This document shows, in pieces, positions 61,688 through 64,000 of a stretch of 64,000 nt of DNA (positions are counted from its first letter, which is position 1; each line of letters begins with the position of its first letter). This DNA comes from Bacillota bacterium. Its GTDB lineage: Bacteria > Bacillota > Clostridia > Lachnospirales > Lachnospiraceae. A program made the position numbers and the translations under genes. A model generated the notes under the pieces. That model did no database searches. It was not told where the DNA came from and was given only the letters and a program-made list of their open reading frames with translations. The stretch lies in the NCBI GenBank assembly GCA_023398375.1, contig JAEWSH010000051.1:310001-374000 (forward strand), read 5' to 3'.

Positions 61688-63706
61688 ATGGTAAAGAAAA
61701 TAAAAAGAATATTTCAAATAATTATTATTTCAGCACTTATTGGCAGTATGATGATTGTGCCTGTTAGTGCTAAAAACAGCGCAAGTTTACAAGCAACTGA
61801 TTTTGAGCATGGAATGGAAACATTAGGTGGCATGACTGAAGAAGAATGGGCAAGTACTGCGAATGGAACAGAACAGAGAGCCCTTGTTTACGATGGTGAT
61901 TTTATTGAAGCAGGAAATAGTAATGATACGGAAGGGCATTTGCAAGGTGTTGATAATGCTCAGATTGATAACTATTCATTACCAGATGTAAAAGGACTAG
62001 AAACTATTGGGAATCCAATAAATCAACAAATTAAGGATACAAATTCATTGGAAAGTAATGAGGTTGTTGATGAACAAAATGAGGAAAATAATAGTATATC
62101 AAATAATCAAATAGAGGAAGTTGCTTCAAAATCGTTATCAGAAAATGTCGCAGTTAAAAATATCCAGAATAATGAGATTAGAGAAAATGTGGATGTTTTA
62201 GAAACAGAAACAGATGTACAAAGTGTATCCGATAATAACATAATCTCAGAAAAAAAGGGAGAAAAGACTGTGCAAGAAGAAAACGAAACTTCTCCCATAG
62301 AGACTTTTTCAGCACCAACAGTCGGACTAGAACCATTTATTCTTAACCCTGAATCATTAAGAGACGGAATGATAACTACTGAAACTGAAATAGCATGGAT
62401 ATTTACAGGAGATGCAACTGAATATTATTATGGAGGTTTTCAAAGCGGTTATATTAATCAAAGAGCATCCGATGGTTTTACAACAATTTTTTATACGCCA
62501 GGAACATATAGCGTTTTGTGCTATGGAGTAAATGCGGAAGGCGAAAGATCAGAAGTGGTAGGATTTAATATAACAATAGTCCCAGAATTTGATTGTCAGG
62601 TAATTACTGACAGTGTTACATCAGCAACAGACAGTAAATCATTTGCAATCGATATAGATTTTACTGCTATGGACACAGCAGCTGTTTGCTTGGTAAGAAC
62701 TGGAAAGAGCGAAGTACAAATGAAAATTACAGATAACGCAGGTACAGTGTTACAAGATTATCCGACTATTTATGAGATTCCTAAACGATGGATTTATATA
62801 GATAAACCATCCTCAGATGCGCAAATTTGTCATTATACTATCAATATTACAACAACATCCTATAATTCAGCTTCTGGAGATTTTAGAGTTATAGTAGGGA
62901 ACAAGAATGATGCTGAGGCGATGATGGGAGGAATGGAAAATGCAGTAGATTTAGAGTTATTTTATGATAGTAAAAACAACTATATTTTTAGCACATATAT
63001 GCCTCGTGGGGATGAATATTGGTTTATTACCTCTATGCCGTTTCCAACAGTTTTTACCTTATTAAGTAACAATCGTAATCTTAGATTTAAATTGAAAGAT
63101 ATGGATACGTTAGAGGATGTATTTGATTCAAACGATTCTCAGTGGAGTAGTATGCATTCTACCAAATTTACGGGAAGTTATTCTTATGCTGAAAAAGTGG
63201 CTTTTGAGGCATTGACAGGAAAACGACGATATCTAGTGCTTTACACTAATTCTCCATCTACAGGATCAGGGGTGCTAGAGGATAGATTCTGCTTAGGCGC
63301 AGGACAACCAATGTATGGATTAACACACCAAAACGTTTATGGCAGTTCAATGACAGTGGGAGCATCAACTTTTGCTTCACAAACATTTAATACAAATATA
63401 AGTAGTATTGCTAATACTGGTGTGATAAATGAGGTATCATTAAGCGGTGTATCCTTGACAAAACTGGATAAGTGGAGATTAATGGCTCCAAACACATCAA
63501 GCTATAAAACTTCAACAACGGGAAGTACAAAAATAACCTATAATTTTACAGCCGGAGGTCAACTTAATACAGGCGCGAAAGGTACATGGGATTTCGGAGT
63601 GAAACTTAAATCAGGAAATTCGTCAATATCCTGCTATCCAAGTTTAAGTTTTTCATACTATTATCAATATGGTGATAATACCATCACCATAGTTCCTGCA
63701 AATTAA
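61688..63706 (+). CDS. Large exported protein of unknown function
   Basis: A 672-residue protein. A signal peptide (KKIKRIFQIIIISALIGSMMIVPVSA) is followed by a low-complexity Asn/Glu/Ser-rich region (residues 30-200), then a beta-rich region starting TVGLEPFILNPESLRDG with PKD-like strands (TTETEIAWIFTGDATEYYYG, YTPGTYSVLCYGVNAEGERSE). The C-terminus is Thr/Ser/Gly-rich and ends SFSYYYQYGDNTITIVP. There is no LPxTG anchor or catalytic motif that I recognise. AGGAGG lies before the ATG. It follows the AgrA-type promoter at 61361 and is a candidate quorum-regulated effector. Confidence 0.8.
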   Translation: MVKKIKRIFQIIIISALIGSMMIVPVSAKNSASLQATDFEHGMETLGGMTEEEWASTANGTEQRALVYDGDFIEAGNSNDTEGHLQGVDNAQIDNYSLPDVKGLETIGNPINQQIKDTNSLESNEVVDEQNEENNSISNNQIEEVASKSLSENVAVKNIQNNEIRENVDVLETETDVQSVSDNNIISEKKGEKTVQEENETSPIETFSAPTVGLEPFILNPESLRDGMITTETEIAWIFTGDATEYYYGGFQSGYINQRASDGFTTIFYTPGTYSVLCYGVNAEGERSEVVGFNITIVPEFDCQVITDSVTSATDSKSFAIDIDFTAMDTAAVCLVRTGKSEVQMKITDNAGTVLQDYPTIYEIPKRWIYIDKPSSDAQICHYTINITTTSYNSASGDFRVIVGNKNDAEAMMGGMENAVDLELFYDSKNNYIFSTYMPRGDEYWFITSMPFPTVFTLLSNNRNLRFKLKDMDTLEDVFDSNDSQWSSMHSTKFTGSYSYAEKVAFEALTGKRRYLVLYTNSPSTGSGVLEDRFCLGAGQPMYGLTHQNVYGSSMTVGASTFASQTFNTNISSIANTGVINEVSLSGVSLTKLDKWRLMAPNTSSYKTSTTGSTKITYNFTAGGQLNTGAKGTWDFGVKLKSGNSSISCYPSLSFSYYYQYGDNTITIVPAN

Positions 63707-63781
63707 ATGTATGAGGGCTACCTGCAATTAGCAAGTTGGCATGCTTGCCTTCTCTATATGTATATTAAGGAGACTATAAAA

Positions 63782-64000
63782 ATGAATATAAGCAACACAG
63801 TAATGGAAAATGTTTTAACAAGAAATAATGATAATGCCTCTGAAAATATAAGCCTAGCAGAACAGATCCGAGGGAATAGATTCAGGTTTGAACGGAGTGA
63901 AGAAAGAGCTAAATTTACCAGAGATGTATTTGAAAAAGCAGGCGTAAAACAATTTGTTACTTCTAATTATGATAAATTTGCAAGAATTGATACGCCAGGA
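63782..64000 (+). CDS. Start of an unknown soluble protein (truncated by the window end)
   Basis: The first 73 residues are visible, starting NISNTVMENVLTRNNDNA and continuing with a charged, probably helical part (QIRGNRFRFERSEERAKFTRDVFEKAG). AAGGAG precedes the ATG at 63782. No signal peptide is present. It follows the large exported protein by 75 bases and is probably in the same transcript. Its role is unknown. Confidence 0.7.
   Translation, partial: MNISNTVMENVLTRNNDNASENISLAEQIRGNRFRFERSEERAKFTRDVFEKAGVKQFVTSNYDKFARIDTPG

Overview
The window reads as chromosomal DNA of a low-GC, anaerobic, spore-forming Firmicute, most likely a member of the Lachnospiraceae. Reasons: a low-GC base composition with strong GGAGG-type ribosome binding sites, an alpha/beta small acid-soluble spore protein, an iron-only hydrogenase regulator (TM1266 type), the DapL route to diaminopimelate, T-box leaders, ECF-type vitamin transporters, and small families such as DUF6472 and DUF6506 that are typical of gut Clostridia. 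No rRNA, tRNA or CRISPR array was seen.

Layout. 1-3.1 kb: a complete agr-type peptide quorum-sensing locus (agrD1 on +, agrB1-agrA1-agrC1 on the opposite strand). 3.2-6.1 kb: dapF and dapL for meso-diaminopimelate, then a CmpB-like membrane protein. 6.2-13.6 kb: sugar metabolism (PfkB-family kinase, oligosaccharide ABC importer, MalQ, LacI regulator) with LacI-type operators in front of the binding protein. 13.6-16.2 kb: CYTH protein, DJ-1 protein, SASP, ECF S component and hydrogenase regulator. 16.6-24.3 kb: protein quality control, tig-clpP-clpX-lon, then engB and an AI-2E family permease. 24.3-30.0 kb: a tight + strand run of 2-hydroxyacid dehydrogenase, truA, vanZ-like, aldose epimerase, patatin and SulP. 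30.0-33.1 kb: minus-strand vitamin B6 salvage pair, DUF6472, DUF6506, AraC. 33.3-35.9 kb: a Cd/Zn-type efflux operon. 36.1-37.9 kb: a corrinoid-related protein and an rRNA methyltransferase. 38.2-42.2 kb: a CsoR-controlled copper operon with a CopA carrying a CopZ-like C-terminus, and a radical SAM protein. 42.2-43.1 kb: a mobile-element graveyard (group II intron relic interrupted by a small palindromic element). 43.2-49.1 kb: SH3-domain membrane protein, Tyr T-box-tyrS, hflX, Trp T-box-trpB2. 49.2-56.3 kb: a KdpDE-like pair and a Bce-type peptide sensing/efflux module with a TraX-family gene. 56.4-64.0 kb: a second, partly decayed agr locus that includes exported proteins of unknown function.

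The most interesting part is the right end. A second agrD (56660-56806), an agrB with homopolymer frameshifts, and intact agrA and agrC are interspersed with genes for unknown and exported proteins. A distinctive pair of direct repeats with a 20-bp period lies upstream of agrD2 and again upstream of the exported-protein genes, each followed 28-29 bp later by the same CGATAAT core. A scar made of three pieces of the agrC2 3' end lies just before the agrD2 promoter. Together these suggest a peptide-pheromone-controlled exported-protein island that has been duplicated and rearranged. A similar repeat pair (21-bp period) lies upstream of agrD1.
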